Positions 33,825 to 34,656 of a stretch of 34,656 nt of DNA are shown piece after piece. Both the position numbers and the translations under genes were made by a program. Position 1 is the stretch's first letter; each line of letters begins with the position of its first letter. Under the pieces are notes generated by a model. It worked only from the letters and a program-made list of their open reading frames with translations. It was not told where the DNA came from and made no database searches. Source of the DNA: JBATTK01 sp049670505 (GTDB taxonomy: Bacteria; Bacteroidota; Bacteroidia; Flavobacteriales; Flavobacteriaceae); contig JBATTK010000023.1 in the NCBI GenBank assembly GCA_049670505.1, positions 1 through 34,656 of the forward strand, read 5' to 3'.

Positions 33825-34656
33825 ATGAAAAAGGCTAACATCGGTTTGTTTATGAAGCATTTCCTCAAAAATGCCTTTAAGACCAAAGTAATTTATGTAA
33901 TGCTTGGCATATTTATGCTGCTGACCGCCTATGCTGCGATCAGTGGTATAAACAATTACGCTGAGCAGAATACCATTCGACTGGAACATCAACAAAAGGC
34001 GAGGCAAAGTTGGGAGGCCAATCCGGATAAGCACCCGCATCGTATGGCACACTTTGGTACGTTCGCTTTTCGTATGAAACAGCCTTTGAGCATGTTCGAT
34101 TACGGAATTGAAAGCTTTACTGGCAATGCCGTTTTCTTGGAAGCACATAGACAGAACAGCGTCAACTTTTCAGATGCCGGGTTTTCAACGGGCACCTTAC
34201 GGTTTGGAGAACTAAGCATGGCGATGCTCTTACAATTGGTCTTACCCTTGATTTTATTCTTTTTGGGATTTTCCGTCGTCGTATCCGAAAGAGAGAATGG
34301 CACTTTGAAAATATTGTTGTCGCAAGGGGCGCATTGGAAAGAAATTCTGTTAGGCAAATCTTTGGGGCTTTTCATATTGGCGCTCCTATTCTTTGCGCCC
34401 ATTGTCTTGGTCACCATCTTTTTCCTGCTTTTTGGGGAATCCATGACCAATCCAGTTGATTCATGGCAACGTTTTTTATTGCTTTTCTTCGGATATGCGC
34501 TCTTTCTACTCATTTTATGTTTCATGACAATTGTGGTTTCCACAACGTCAAGCTCTTCCAAGAATGCACTGCTTACCCTATTGGGCATTTGGTTGTTCAT
34601 GGTCGTTTTGGTTCCCAAAACCTCACAGGCAATCGGAAATGCTATATATCCTACCC
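33825..34656 (+). CDS. ABC-2 permease with DUF3526-type N-terminal part (3' end outside the window)
   Basis: The frame starts at ATG 33825 and stays open to the window edge (277 codons). TM1 lies at about 23-42 (VIYVMLGIFMLLTAYAAIS). A periplasmic loop contains HPHRMAHFGTFAFR, SMFDYGIESFTGNAVFLEAH and FGELSMAML, a block typical of DUF3526-type ABC-2 permeases. TM helices follow at about 133-150, then the cytosolic SERENGTLKILLSQG coupling segment, and further helices near 178-200, 215-235 and 245-260. It is the natural partner of the ATPase at 30524. ABC-2 systems normally export substrates or act on membrane components. A second DUF3526-type subunit may lie beyond the window. Confidence 0.85.
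   Translation, partial: MKKANIGLFMKHFLKNAFKTKVIYVMLGIFMLLTAYAAISGINNYAEQNTIRLEHQQKARQSWEANPDKHPHRMAHFGTFAFRMKQPLSMFDYGIESFTGNAVFLEAHRQNSVNFSDAGFSTGTLRFGELSMAMLLQLVLPLILFFLGFSVVVSERENGTLKILLSQGAHWKEILLGKSLGLFILALLFFAPIVLVTIFFLLFGESMTNPVDSWQRFLLLFFGYALFLLILCFMTIVVSTTSSSSKNALLTLLGIWLFMVVLVPKTSQAIGNAIYPT

Overview
The window looks like chromosomal DNA of a marine-type member of the Flavobacteriaceae (Bacteroidota). This is inferred from several traits. TonB-dependent receptors carry N-terminal CarboxypepD_reg-like domains. There are several lipoproteins with Asp/Glu/Ser-rich sequence right after the lipidated Cys. Start codons lack Shine-Dalgarno sequences and sit in A-rich context, and the DNA is AT-rich. 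No tRNA, rRNA, IS element, CRISPR array or phage gene was found.

Layout. 1-3.2 kb: the 3' end of a fatty acid hydroxylase-family gene, an M43-type zinc metalloprotease lipoprotein, and a very acidic lipoprotein followed by a strong terminator. 3.2-4.7 kb (minus): a class V PLP enzyme (cysteine desulfurase-like). 5.0-8.0 kb: an ion-transport operon of a short MscS-like protein, a soluble MgtE N-domain/CBS protein and a full MgtE Mg2+ transporter. 8.0-10.5 kb: an SDR protein lacking its catalytic Tyr/Lys, rpiA, and a divergent HAD phosphatase. 10.6-12.3 kb (minus): a secreted NTF2-like protein and a serine hydrolase whose signal peptide is one frame off from its mature domain.

12.6-18.2 kb: a tight siderophore/iron operon of a PKD-like lipoprotein, a TonB-dependent receptor, two small membrane proteins (DUF3325-like and DUF3649-like) and a PepSY-type membrane reductase. 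Two AT-rich inverted repeats lie in its promoter region. 18.4-22.9 kb (minus): an orphan response regulator, a second serine hydrolase/NTF2-like pair, and a DUF4304-like/DUF2262-like pair of unknown function.

23.1-29.7 kb: a tetR gene flanked by two related palindromic operators, then an RND efflux operon (internally deleted SDR remnant, TolC-like protein, adaptor, RND pump) joined by 1-4 nt junctions. 30.1-34.7 kb: a second metal/siderophore-type locus with a small exported Cys/His protein, an ABC ATPase, a paralogous TonB receptor and the start of an ABC-2 permease that runs off the window.

The most interesting points are: the TonB receptor sitting between the ATPase and permease genes of an export-type ABC system; the lipoprotein-led PepSY/TonB operon with its palindromes; the MscS/MgtE-N/MgtE triad; the two-operator TetR circuit; and two damaged genes (the frameshifted hydrolase and the SDR remnant).
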